A program made the translations under genes and the position numbers. Shown piece after piece: positions 48,424 to 56,894 of a stretch of 64,000 bases of DNA (positions are counted from its first letter, which is position 1; each line of letters begins with the position of its first letter). The notes under the pieces were generated by a model, which ran no database searches, had not been told where the DNA came from, and saw only the letters and a list, made by a program, of their open reading frames with translations. The DNA is from Thalassocella blandensis (lineage in GTDB: Bacteria > Pseudomonadota > Gammaproteobacteria > Pseudomonadales > Cellvibrionaceae), in contig CABFPG010000008.1 of assembly GCA_902141825.1 (NCBI GenBank), forward strand, positions 124,001 through 188,000, read 5' to 3'.

Positions 48424-49776
48424 TCAAGCAATATGGCGCATTAACTCAGGATCTTGCGCAAAGAGATTGGCCAATATCGGACGTAAATAATTTGCAATCG
48501 CCTGGTGATGCACCTGATCAACCAGAGCATTAATAAAGCCAAAACTTAGCATGACTTTAGCTTCTTCAGTTGAGACACCACGCGTTCTCAAATAGTGCAA
48601 AGACATCTCGTCAAGCTGAGCAACCGTTGCGCCATGCGCACACTGCACATCATCCGCGTAGATTTCCAGCTCCGGCTTTGTGTCAATTTCAGCTTTATTG
48701 CTAGTCAACAGATTCTTATTGCTCAATTGCGCCAATGTTTTCTGTGCATCTTTGTGAATATGGATACGACCATTAAATACAGCTTTTGCACTATCCCCGA
48801 TAATGCCGCGAAACACTTCATTAGTTGTACAATGCGGCACCGCATGTTCAATACAGGTATGAAAATCCACGTGCTGACTATTGCGCGGCAAATACACACC
48901 GTTCATTTCACAGTGTGCGCCTTGACCTTGATGATCGACCACTACATCTAATCTCTTAATGGTGCCACCAAAGGCCAAATAAAAGCTCTCCAGGGTCGCA
49001 CTGCGCAATAGTTTTGCATGCACACCACTGACTAGCGCGGTTTTTTCCTGCTCCTGATGCAAGCGATAGTGAAATAACTTACTGTTATCCTGCAACACCA
49101 GCTCAGTAACGCCATGAGTGAAACAATTTTGCTCCTCTTCACTGGAAACAAATTGCTCAACAATGCTGGCTTTTGCTCCTTCTTCCACCACAACCAACAG
49201 ACGCTGCGCTAATGCTAAAGATTGTTTCTGTTGAGTGGTGATCCAAAGTACTCGAACCGGGTTGTCGACCACTGTATTTTTTTGTACTTTGACGAAAACA
49301 CCGTCTTTGAGCTGCCCACCATTTAGCGCAACAAAAACATGTTGTTCCGCTTTCGCCACGCTGCCTAGATGCTCACGAATATCTGCCTGCTGCTGGGAAT
49401 TAGCCTGAGAAAACAGACACAACTCGACACCGGAAGGCAGTGTATCTACAGAAGACAAGCTCGGCGAGAACGCCCCATTCACAAAAACAACATCAATAGT
49501 TTCCAAACCTTCTATGCGTGATGAGGCAATGACAGATTCAATTACTGAACCTGATACAGCCCCATTCGCCTGCGCTTGATCAGAGCCAGAATTAATCGCC
49601 GAACGAGGACGATAACCGCCAGTTTCAATCGCTTTTAATGAGGTATATTTCCAACTCTCTGTTTTTCGCGTAGGCCAATTCTGACTGCTCCAGAGATTGT
49701 TATTCGCCGTCTGGAAATCAGCCAACCAGCTGGGCCCCGCTTCATCGTCGATAAGAGTTTGCTGAATATCTAGCAT
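48424..49776 (-). CDS. sufD: Fe-S assembly scaffold subunit SufD
   Basis: Part of the SufBC2D scaffold complex. The 450-residue protein has an N-terminal helical region (WPTRKTESWKYTSLKAIE) and the SufBD beta-helix core. The C-terminal segment HKDAQKTLAQLSNKNLLTSNKAEIDTKPELEIYADDVQCAHGATVAQLDE is diagnostic and carries the conserved Cys-His. Its ATG overlaps the sufC stop by one base. Confidence 0.97.
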   Translation of the reverse strand: MLDIQQTLIDDEAGPSWLADFQTANNNLWSSQNWPTRKTESWKYTSLKAIETGGYRPRSAINSGSDQAQANGAVSGSVIESVIASSRIEGLETIDVVFVNGAFSPSLSSVDTLPSGVELCLFSQANSQQQADIREHLGSVAKAEQHVFVALNGGQLKDGVFVKVQKNTVVDNPVRVLWITTQQKQSLALAQRLLVVVEEGAKASIVEQFVSSEEEQNCFTHGVTELVLQDNSKLFHYRLHQEQEKTALVSGVHAKLLRSATLESFYLAFGGTIKRLDVVVDHQGQGAHCEMNGVYLPRNSQHVDFHTCIEHAVPHCTTNEVFRGIIGDSAKAVFNGRIHIHKDAQKTLAQLSNKNLLTSNKAEIDTKPELEIYADDVQCAHGATVAQLDEMSLHYLRTRGVSTEEAKVMLSFGFINALVDQVHHQAIANYLRPILANLFAQDPELMRHIA

Positions 49777-50525
49777 TAGGCAACCTCGTTTTCCAGCCAG
49801 CCGTAGCCTTTTTCTTCAAGCTCCAGCGCAAGCTCTTTACCGCCAGACTTTACGATTTTACCACCGGCTAGAACATGAACGTAATCCGGCTGTATATAAT
49901 TCAAAAGACGCTGATAATGGGTAACGACAATAAAAGAACGATCCGCGGCACGCAGCGAGTTCACCCCTTCGGCTACAACTTGCAATGCATCAATATCCAA
50001 GCCGGAATCCGTTTCATCCAAAATCGCCAAGCGCGGCTGAAGCAACATCATTTGCATAATTTCATTACGCTTTTTCTCGCCACCAGAGAAACCTTCGTTA
50101 ACTCCACGCTTCAAAAAATCCTGATTCAAGTCCACTGCCTTACAAAATTCACGTGCTTTCTTCATAAAAGCCACAGAATCCAATGCATCTTCACCACGAT
50201 GAGCACGCACCGCATCTACTGATGCTTTCAAAAATTCCATATTACTCACGCCCGGAATTTCTACCGGGTATTGGAATGCTAAAAACAGACCTTCTCGAGC
50301 CCGCTCTTCAGTTTCCATTTCCAATAAATCTTTCTCTAGAAACTGGACCGCACCATCTGTTACTTCGTAACCATCGCGTCCCGACAACACATGGCCCAAA
50401 GTACTTTTACCCGAACCATTCGGCCCCATAATCGCATGCACTTCACCTGGTTTTATCTCCAGATTTAAGCCCTTTAAAATATGCTTATCATCGACATTCG
50501 CATGCAGATTTTGAATTGATAACAT
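49776..50525 (-). CDS. sufC: Fe-S assembly ATPase SufC
   Basis: ABC-type ATPase that drives the SufBCD scaffold. Walker A is MGPNGSGKSTLGHVLSG, the signature is GFSGGEKKRNEIMQM and Walker B is LAILDETDSGLDIDAL, all specific to SufC. Length is 249 aa. It lies between sufB (95 bases away) and sufD (one-base overlap). Confidence 0.98.
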   Translation of the reverse strand: MLSIQNLHANVDDKHILKGLNLEIKPGEVHAIMGPNGSGKSTLGHVLSGRDGYEVTDGAVQFLEKDLLEMETEERAREGLFLAFQYPVEIPGVSNMEFLKASVDAVRAHRGEDALDSVAFMKKAREFCKAVDLNQDFLKRGVNEGFSGGEKKRNEIMQMMLLQPRLAILDETDSGLDIDALQVVAEGVNSLRAADRSFIVVTHYQRLLNYIQPDYVHVLAGGKIVKSGGKELALELEEKGYGWLENEVA

Positions 50526-50619
50526 GAAAACCTATCTCCAATTTTCGCCGGCTTATTTAATGGCAGATGCCGGCACAGAAATTTAATTCGACATTTACAG
50601 GGAACTTTACCTGCGTATA

Positions 50620-52059
50620 TTAACCAACACTACCTTCCAAACTGACTTCTAGCAATTTGCCGGCTTCTACCGCAAACTCCATAGGCAGCTCTTTAAATAC
50701 TTCCTTACAAAAACCATTGACGATCATGGAAACCGCTTTTTCCGCGTCTATGCCACGCTGTTGACACAAATACATTTGATCGTCACTTACTTTGGAAGTT
50801 GTCGCCTCATGCTCAACCACGGCACTCGGGTTTTTACTCTCAATATATGGAAAGGTGTGTGCAGCGCAGGTATCACCAATTAATAAAGAGTCACACTGCG
50901 TATAATTTCTAGCATTATCTGCAGCAGGGTTCATTCGCACCAACCCACGATACGCATTCGAGCTTTTACCCGCAGAAATACCTTTAGAAATAATGGTGGA
51001 TCGGGTGTTTTTACCCAAGTGAATCATTTTCGTGCCGGTATCCGCCTGCTGATGATTGTTTGTCAATGCTACCGAATAAAACTCACCAACACTGTTATTT
51101 CCTTTCAATACACAGCTGGGGTATTTCCAGGTCACCGCACTTCCTGTTTCTACCTGTGTCCAGGAAATATGAGCATTTTCATGTGCTACGCCTCGCTTGG
51201 TAACGAAGTTATATATGCCTCCCTTACCTTCTGCGTCACCGGGATACCAATTCTGTACAGTCGAGTATTTTATTTTGGCATTATCTAACGCAACCAGCTC
51301 AACAACCGCAGCATGCAATTGATTTTCATCACGCATAGGGGCAGTACACCCTTCCAGATAACTGACATGACTGCCTTCATCAGCGACAATTAAAGTTCGT
51401 TCAAACTGCCCGGTTTTAGATTCGTTGATACGAAAGTAAGTCGACAATTCCATCGGGCAACGCACGCCTTTTGGAATGTAGACGAATGAGCCATCGCTAA
51501 AAACGGCACTGTTTAGCGCAGCGTAAAAATTATCCTTCTGCGGTACAACACTGCCTAAATATTTTTTTACAAGTTCCGGATACTCATGCACGGCTTCGGA
51601 TATAGGACAGAAAATAACACCAGCATCCTGCAATTTTTTACGAAATGTCGTCGCGACAGAGACAGAGTCGAACACAGCATCAACAGCAACCCCGGCCAAC
51701 ATCTCCTGTTCATGTAAGGGGATGCCAAGTTTTTCATAAGTACGCAACAGCTCAGGATCAACTTCATCCAAGCTTTTGGGTTTGTCTTTCATGCTTTTGG
51801 GCGCAGAAAAGTAAGAAATCTCACTGAAGTCTATTTTTGGATAAGCAACATGCGCCCAGCTTGGTTCAACCATTTCACACCAAGCACGATAGGCTTTCAA
51901 GCGCCATTCAAGCATCCACTCCGGCTCTTGCTTTTTTTCCGAAATAAAACGAATGACATCTTCATTTAATCCGGGTGGCAAGGTGTCGGATTCAATATTG
52001 GTAATGAAACCCGCCGCATAATCCTTGCGAATTAAACTATCTATCTGTTCTTGTGACAT
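50620..52059 (-). CDS. sufB: Fe-S assembly scaffold subunit SufB
   Basis: Main scaffold on which the cluster is built with SufC and SufD. The 479-residue protein contains [53 protein letters not shown] and [23 protein letters not shown], with the conserved cysteine. The C-terminal ASAKVSDDQ-like segment ([20 protein letters not shown]) is also typical. It is the first suf gene after iscS. Confidence 0.98.
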   Translation of the reverse strand: MSQEQIDSLIRKDYAAGFITNIESDTLPPGLNEDVIRFISEKKQEPEWMLEWRLKAYRAWCEMVEPSWAHVAYPKIDFSEISYFSAPKSMKDKPKSLDEVDPELLRTYEKLGIPLHEQEMLAGVAVDAVFDSVSVATTFRKKLQDAGVIFCPISEAVHEYPELVKKYLGSVVPQKDNFYAALNSAVFSDGSFVYIPKGVRCPMELSTYFRINESKTGQFERTLIVADEGSHVSYLEGCTAPMRDENQLHAAVVELVALDNAKIKYSTVQNWYPGDAEGKGGIYNFVTKRGVAHENAHISWTQVETGSAVTWKYPSCVLKGNNSVGEFYSVALTNNHQQADTGTKMIHLGKNTRSTIISKGISAGKSSNAYRGLVRMNPAADNARNYTQCDSLLIGDTCAAHTFPYIESKNPSAVVEHEATTSKVSDDQMYLCQQRGIDAEKAVSMIVNGFCKEVFKELPMEFAVEAGKLLEVSLEGSVG

Positions 52060-52211
52060 TGCAATTGCTCTTAACTTAACTTCAAATTTAAATTCGTTTC
52101 ACAGTGGCCAATGCGGTGTTACAAATAACAAGCCTGGTTGTACTGTATCTCTCGGCTCACACCCGGCCCGCGCCAGCGCCAGTCCCGACTGACGCAATCA
52201 CTCCGAAGTTT
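52060..52211 (-). other. GC-rich spacer between iscS and sufB
   Basis: About 150 bases. The part next to iscS (52145-52211) is clearly richer in G and C than its surroundings, with GCGC, CCGCGG and repeated GCGCCAG/GCGCTGG elements that can pair. No coding frame and no T-run terminator are seen. It could affect the ratio of iscS to suf mRNA. Confidence 0.4.
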
Positions 52212-53396
52212 TCACCGCGGCGCGCTGCCTGAGAGTTTTAGCGAACGCTGCCGGAGCTGTGTAACTGCAGCCATAATTTTTTCTGCAGCAATCATCATAT
52301 CCTCTTGCGTCGTAGGTTTGCCTATACTGATCCGCAATGAGCTGTGCGCCAACTCATCCGCAACTCCCATCGCCCGCAATACATATGAGGACTCGACACT
52401 GACAGAGTTACATGCGGAACCGCTGGATAACGCGAGCTCACGCAACGAGGTTAACAACGCTTCACCATCCACACCGGCAAAGCTCAAATTCACAATATTA
52501 GGAACACTCTGTGATTTGCTACCGTTAAAAAACACATCTGGCAAATCATTCAGCGCAGCAATAAAACATTCACGTAACTGCGAGTACTTTTCAAAATCCG
52601 CTTGCTGCTCCAGCTTGGCAATTCCAGCAGCTTTACCCATTCCAACTATCTGGTGCGTAGCCAGTGTTCCCGAACGCATACCTCTTTCATGCCCACCGCC
52701 ATGAATTTGCGGCACAACATTCACATCGGGATGACGGCGAACATATAACGCGCCCTGCCCTTTTGGCCCATACATTTTATGGGCTGAGATAGACATCAGG
52801 TCCACACACAGGTCCGACACATTGACCGGAATCTTGCCCACACTTTGTGCCGCATCAACATGGAATAAAATTCCACGGTCACGGCACAAGTTACCTATTT
52901 CTGCAATATCATTAATAGTACCGATCTCATTGTTAACATGCATAATCGAGACGAGAACGGTGTTATCCGTAAGTGCCTGTTCAACTTGCGAGGCTCTAAT
53001 CACGCCATCTTGTGGCGGCTTCAAATAACTTACCTCGTGACCTAGAGACTGCAAAAACTGGCAGCAGTCGAGCACGGATTTATGCTCTATCTCACTGGTA
53101 ATAATATGCAGCGGGGCAGATTTTGTGTGATATGCCAGAGCGCCTTTAATGGCCAGGTTGCTGGCTTCTGTCGCACCACTGGTCCAAACTATTTCTCGGG
53201 AATCCGACTGGATTAACTCCGCCAGACTGTTGCGCGCATCTTCTACCGCTTCTTCCGCTTTCCAACCGTAAAGGTGAGTACGCGATGCAGGGTTACCAAA
53301 ATTACCCTCGCGCGTTAAACATTCCAGCATGGCTTGAGCGACACGCTCATCCACCGGAGTGGTTGCTGCATAATCGAGATATATTGGCATTTTCAT
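52212..53396 (-). CDS. iscS: Cysteine desulfurase IscS (type I)
   Basis: PLP-dependent cysteine desulfurase. It starts [23 protein letters not shown] and continues [22 protein letters not shown], which closely follows IscS. The PLP lysine is in [20 protein letters not shown]. The mobile-loop catalytic cysteine is in [23 protein letters not shown], the long-loop type I arrangement. The C-terminus lacks the long tail of Escherichia coli IscS that helps bind IscU. Length is 394 aa. It lies between iscR and sufB, so the operon carries two desulfurases of different types. Confidence 0.93.
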   Translation of the reverse strand: MKMPIYLDYAATTPVDERVAQAMLECLTREGNFGNPASRTHLYGWKAEEAVEDARNSLAELIQSDSREIVWTSGATEASNLAIKGALAYHTKSAPLHIITSEIEHKSVLDCCQFLQSLGHEVSYLKPPQDGVIRASQVEQALTDNTVLVSIMHVNNEIGTINDIAEIGNLCRDRGILFHVDAAQSVGKIPVNVSDLCVDLMSISAHKMYGPKGQGALYVRRHPDVNVVPQIHGGGHERGMRSGTLATHQIVGMGKAAGIAKLEQQADFEKYSQLRECFIAALNDLPDVFFNGSKSQSVPNIVNLSFAGVDGEALLTSLRELALSSGSACNSVSVESSYVLRAMGVADELAHSSLRISIGKPTTQEDMMIAAEKIMAAVTQLRQRSLKLSGSAPR

Positions 53397-53439
53397 ATAA
53401 ACAACTATATTTTCCGCCAGACAACAGAATTAATATTCA

Positions 53440-53931
53440 CTACACCAGGTTAGATGCGGTAATCATCCCAGCGTTCTCACTTACAGGAGATTGTTGTTTT
53501 GCATCCTGTCGTTCAGCGACACGCTTAACTTCACTGCGCTCAACCAGACTGGCCAAACTGATTCCGCTGAGGAACTTATGAATTTGTTCACTCAAATCGC
53601 ACCACAAATAGTGGGTCAGGCAAACTTCACCGTTCTGGCAATCACCTTTGCCACCACAATTGGTGGTATCTACAGACTCATTTACGGCATCGATAATTTG
53701 CGCTACAAACACAGTTTCCGCTTCTCGGCTTAGTTTGTAGCCACCGCCAGGTCCCCGAACACTTGCAACCAAATCGTTCTGACGAAGCTTGGCAAAAAGC
53801 TGCTCCAAATATGAGAGTGAAATTTCCTGCCTTTTTGAAATATCTGCCAAACTCACTGGGCCATGGTTCGCATGTAAGGCCAGATCCAGCATGGCGGTTA
53901 CGGCATAGCGCCCTTTGGTTGTTAATCGCAT
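53440..53931 (-). CDS. iscR: Rrf2-family Fe-S regulator IscR
   Basis: 2Fe-2S-sensing transcription factor controlling Fe-S assembly genes. The winged-helix DNA-binding domain starts [20 protein letters not shown] and includes [14 protein letters not shown]. The cluster cysteines and the fourth ligand His are in [20 protein letters not shown], matching IscR (Cys-x5-Cys-x5-Cys-x2-His). Length is 163 aa. It is the first gene of the operon, and two IscR-type operators lie at its promoter, indicating autoregulation. Confidence 0.96.
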   Translation of the reverse strand: MRLTTKGRYAVTAMLDLALHANHGPVSLADISKRQEISLSYLEQLFAKLRQNDLVASVRGPGGGYKLSREAETVFVAQIIDAVNESVDTTNCGGKGDCQNGEVCLTHYLWCDLSEQIHKFLSGISLASLVERSEVKRVAERQDAKQQSPVSENAGMITASNLV

Positions 53932-53973
53932 AGTTCAATACCTACCGGCTTCCACCGAGAACAATTTTTGCAC

Positions 53974-54003
53974 ATTATCGTAAAAACCTAGCAAAACAGT
54001 CAA
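53974..54003 (-). promoter_or_regulatory. Promoter of the iscR-iscS-suf operon
   Basis: On the minus strand TTGACT (54003-53998) and GATAAT (53979-53974) are 18 bases apart, about 43 bases upstream of the iscR start. The -35 is inside the second IscR-type box. Confidence 0.7.
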
Positions 54004-54032
54004 GTATATAACCGAGTATTTTACTAAGGTAT
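53983..54032 (-). promoter_or_regulatory. Two adjacent IscR type-1 operator-like boxes
   Basis: Two 25-base boxes abut. The upstream one (54032-54008) reads ATACCTTAGT...ATACTCGGTTAT on the minus strand, an imperfect dyad with the ATA...TAT ends and A/T-rich centre of type-1 IscR sites. The second (54007-53983) begins ATACTTGACT, an excellent left half, with a weaker right half (GCTAGGTTTT). It covers the -35. This tandem arrangement resembles the Escherichia coli iscR promoter. Confidence 0.7.
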
Positions 54033-54063
54033 TGTGCAATGAGCGAAATTCACACGCAAAAGA

Positions 54064-54867
54064 CTAATTTTCACCCTGCTTAGGAGTATCGCTGTCTTTT
54101 TCCAGCGACTGGATTTTATTGTTTGTGTGAAATATGAAATTCTGAATCGATGTCAACATACCGCGCATAATATTGAGTTCCATCTGATCCATTCGAATAC
54201 GACTGAACAAACGCCGCATGCGCGTAAGTGTTTGACGAGGGTTTTCGGGGTCCAGGAAACCCACTGTTTCCATGGTTTTCTCTAAGTGAGTAAAATAATG
54301 CTCCATTTCCTTGTGGTTGGCCGGGGGCATATCCCAATCATCAAAGTGCGGTGCTTTACCGTCTTTCCAAGCCAGAAAAGACATACGAATTTCATACACT
54401 ATCACTTGCAGTGCCGCTGAAATATTCAAAGCGCTGTATTCCGGGTTAGCGGGAATATGGACGTGATAATTACATTTGTGCAGCTCTTCGTTGGTTAAAC
54501 CGCGGTCTTCACGACCGAATACGATAGCCACGTTATGCTGCTCAGCTTCCGCCCAGGTTAAATCGCCACATTCACGGGGGGTTAGTAACGGCCAAGGGAT
54601 ACGTCTCTCGCGGGCACTGGTGCCAATCACCAAACCACAGTCTGCGATCGCATCATCAAGCGTTTCTACCACTTCAATCTTATCGAGCACGTCCAACGCA
54701 CCTGCTGCACGCCATACGGCCTTATCGGAGGGGTAATCTTTCGGAGCAACTAATACGAGACGAGAAAGCCCCATATTTTTCATGGCTCGCGCAGCCGCGC
54801 CAATATTGCCCGGATGGGTTGTATTGACCATGACCATGCGTATAGAGTTAAAACGTTCGTCTTGCAT
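54064..54867 (-). CDS. trmJ: tRNA (cytidine/uridine-2'-O-)-methyltransferase TrmJ
   Basis: SPOUT-class enzyme that methylates the ribose of nucleotide 32 in tRNAs. The ATG at 54867 (MQDERFNSIRMVMVNTTHPGN) is chosen because family similarity starts there; the frame is open for 37 codons upstream. The SPOUT motifs are NTTHPGNIGAAARAMKNMGL, VFGREDRGLTNEELHKC and YSALNISAALQVIVYE. Length is 267 aa. It precedes iscR and is divergent from suhB, as in other gammaproteobacteria. Confidence 0.96.
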   Translation of the reverse strand: MQDERFNSIRMVMVNTTHPGNIGAAARAMKNMGLSRLVLVAPKDYPSDKAVWRAAGALDVLDKIEVVETLDDAIADCGLVIGTSARERRIPWPLLTPRECGDLTWAEAEQHNVAIVFGREDRGLTNEELHKCNYHVHIPANPEYSALNISAALQVIVYEIRMSFLAWKDGKAPHFDDWDMPPANHKEMEHYFTHLEKTMETVGFLDPENPRQTLTRMRRLFSRIRMDQMELNIMRGMLTSIQNFIFHTNNKIQSLEKDSDTPKQGEN

Positions 54868-54982
54868 AGCGGATACTTGCTGAAATTCTGAATGATTTTT
54901 GTTCAAAACCCCCGTTGGGGCCACTGAAAACGCGGCACTATACAGGTTGCTGACAAAAGAAGCTATTCCGCTTCTCATGCTG

Positions 54983-54988
54983 TATAAT
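54983..54988 (+). promoter_or_regulatory. -10 element of the suhB promoter
   Basis: A perfect TATAAT at 54983-54988 lies 64 bases before the suhB ATG. It is followed by CGCCGCCCC, a GC-rich discriminator. No convincing -35 lies at the proper distance (AAGCTA at 54960-54965). Confidence 0.5.
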
Positions 54989-55051
54989 CGCCGCCCCTCG
55001 CTTCAGGCGACCAGTCACATTCATTCACCCGTATTTAAGAGATTCACCACT

Positions 55052-55852
55052 ATGGAACCCATGTTAAATGTTGCCCTCAAAGCCGCTCGAAAAGCAGGAG
55101 AAATAATCGAAAGCGCTTTTGAACGCCTGGACCTGATAACTGTGGAAGAAAAAGGCCGCAACGATTACGTGAGCGAGGTCGATAGAAAATCCGAAAAGGA
55201 AGTGATTTACCACCTCAAACGCGCCTACCCCGATCATAAATTTATCGGCGAAGAAGGTGGCCAAAGTGGCCAGGCAGATAGTGATTACGAGTGGATTATT
55301 GACCCGCTGGACGGTACCACAAATTTTCTTCATGGCATCCCACAGTTCGCAGTTTCTATCGCCTGCCTGTATAAAGGGCAACTAGAGCACGCCGTGGTTC
55401 TTGACCCGATTAAGCGCGAAGAATTTACAGCCTCTCGCGGCAAAGGTGCAAGCTTGAATGGGCGTCGAATTCGCGTCTCCAGTCGACGCGGCCTGGACGG
55501 AGCTTTAATTGGCACAGGCATTCCATTTAATGGCTACGCGTTAAACCACATTGATGAATACCTGGCTTGTCTGCATGAAATTGCTGGTCAGACTGCAGGA
55601 GTTAGACGTGCTGGCTCTGCCGCTTTGGATTTGGCTTATGTTGCTGCGGGCCGCTTCGATGGCTTTTGGGAAACAGGGTTACAAACGTGGGATATGGCCG
55701 GAGGCATCCTGTTGCTGAAGGAAGCGGGCGCATTAGTGTCAGACTTTAAAGGCGGAAACAGTTTTATGGACAGCGGTAACGTTGTCGCTGGCAATCCAAA
55801 AGTGTTCAAACCTTTACTCCAGATCGTCGGCAAACATATGGCCAAGGTATAA
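55052..55852 (+). CDS. suhB: Inositol-1-monophosphatase family protein SuhB
   Basis: Mg-dependent inositol-monophosphatase-family enzyme; in Escherichia coli SuhB also works in ribosomal RNA antitermination. The ATG at 55052 (MEPMLNVALKAARKAGEII) matches the family start; the open frame continues 51 codons upstream across the promoter and is not translated. Metal-binding motifs are IGEEGG, IIDPLDGTTNFLHGIP and WDMAGGILLLKEAGA. Length is 266 aa. Confidence 0.96.
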   Translation: MEPMLNVALKAARKAGEIIESAFERLDLITVEEKGRNDYVSEVDRKSEKEVIYHLKRAYPDHKFIGEEGGQSGQADSDYEWIIDPLDGTTNFLHGIPQFAVSIACLYKGQLEHAVVLDPIKREEFTASRGKGASLNGRRIRVSSRRGLDGALIGTGIPFNGYALNHIDEYLACLHEIAGQTAGVRRAGSAALDLAYVAAGRFDGFWETGLQTWDMAGGILLLKEAGALVSDFKGGNSFMDSGNVVAGNPKVFKPLLQIVGKHMAKV

Positions 55853-55897
55853 CTGGGTTTATCAGCCAAACACCCTGCAATGTAAACGCCCGACAGA

Positions 55898-55930
55898 GTG
55901 TAGATGGTTATGTATGATCACCATCTACAC
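55898..55930. repeat. Perfect 11-bp inverted repeat between convergent suhB and yceH
   Basis: GTGTAGATGGT and ACCATCTACAC are perfect complements with an 11-base spacer. No T-run follows on either strand. It may be a transcription-end hairpin for both convergent genes or a protein-binding dyad. Confidence 0.6.
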
Positions 55931-55967
55931 ACTTCAAGACCTTAGATTTACTTTGAGACAGTAACGA

Positions 55968-56618
55968 CTACTCGCCCAGCATCGCTTTCAAATGCTCTAA
56001 CTCTTCGCGAAGGCTTGCGACCTGCCCCTCAAGCGTTTCAATTCTTTCGACATACCCTACCGTCGCAGCGATTTCAACATCGGATTCTTTTGCTGGCTCT
56101 GCTGCGGCAGTGTTCACCTCACCAGAAAAGAGATGTGCGTATCGCGATTCTCGCTTTCCTGCTTCTCGCTGCATTTTAATTACAAATGGCCCATCCTCAC
56201 GATCGATTAATCGCTGTAAGACTTTTTCAACATGAAGACTATCATCAAACTTGCACAAGCGATTCGTACGGGTTCTTAGTTCCCCAGGCGTTTGTGGACC
56301 GCGCAAAAACATTACGCAAATCACTCCCAATTCCTGGGGATTTAAATGAAGCTTACTGAATTCAGTATTGCAAAAGCGATGCTTATATTTTGGCACTCGA
56401 CCGCCAATAAGCACTTCACTGGCCAGATTTTTACTTTTTAACTGATCCAATACCTCTTGAACCTCAGACTCGCTCAAAGAAAGGACCGGTTCACGATTGC
56501 TTTTCTGATTACAGGCCGTAGCCAACCCATTTAAGCTCAATGGGTATTGGTCTGGCGTGGTTAATTCCTTTTCGATTAAGGCGCCGATTACGCGTGTCTC
56601 CAATAAACTCAACTCCAT
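55968..56618 (-). CDS. yceH: YceH family protein (DUF480)
   Basis: A conserved cytoplasmic protein of unknown function with two winged-helix-like domains. The ATG at 56618 (MELSLLETRVIGALIEKELTTPDQYPLSLN) is preferred; an ATG four codons upstream is possible. LATACNQKSNREPVLSLSESEVQ and VMFLRGPQTPGELRTRTNRL are diagnostic of UPF0502. The C-terminus ends in a heptad-like segment (VASLREELEHLKAML) that may be a short coiled coil. Length is 216 aa. Confidence 0.9.
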   Translation of the reverse strand: MELSLLETRVIGALIEKELTTPDQYPLSLNGLATACNQKSNREPVLSLSESEVQEVLDQLKSKNLASEVLIGGRVPKYKHRFCNTEFSKLHLNPQELGVICVMFLRGPQTPGELRTRTNRLCKFDDSLHVEKVLQRLIDREDGPFVIKMQREAGKRESRYAHLFSGEVNTAAAEPAKESDVEIAATVGYVERIETLEGQVASLREELEHLKAMLGE

Positions 56619-56894
56619 ATCTAACCTCATATTGTTGGTGGGCTGCACTGTAAAACTAAACACAGTATAAGCAATTTCATTAGAATTAATTTGTATCAAT
56701 AAGAAGATCTTTACGCCAAACTATCCTGGGTTTTCTGCTCTTTCTCTTCCTGTATGTCGCGATAAGCCGGCTATACTAGTTATATCAATTTTCTTTTAAA
56801 GAGCTTTTGGCAAATAAACGTACTCCGCAACAATAACCATAATGGATACATCGGAGATCTTGAGCCACAAGCCTGCATTTTCAGGTACGTTGTT

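Noticed and set aside
54899-55051. An N-terminal extension of SuhB by 51 codons
   Set aside because: This stretch contains the TATAAT of the suhB promoter, and family similarity begins exactly at MEPMLN (55052).
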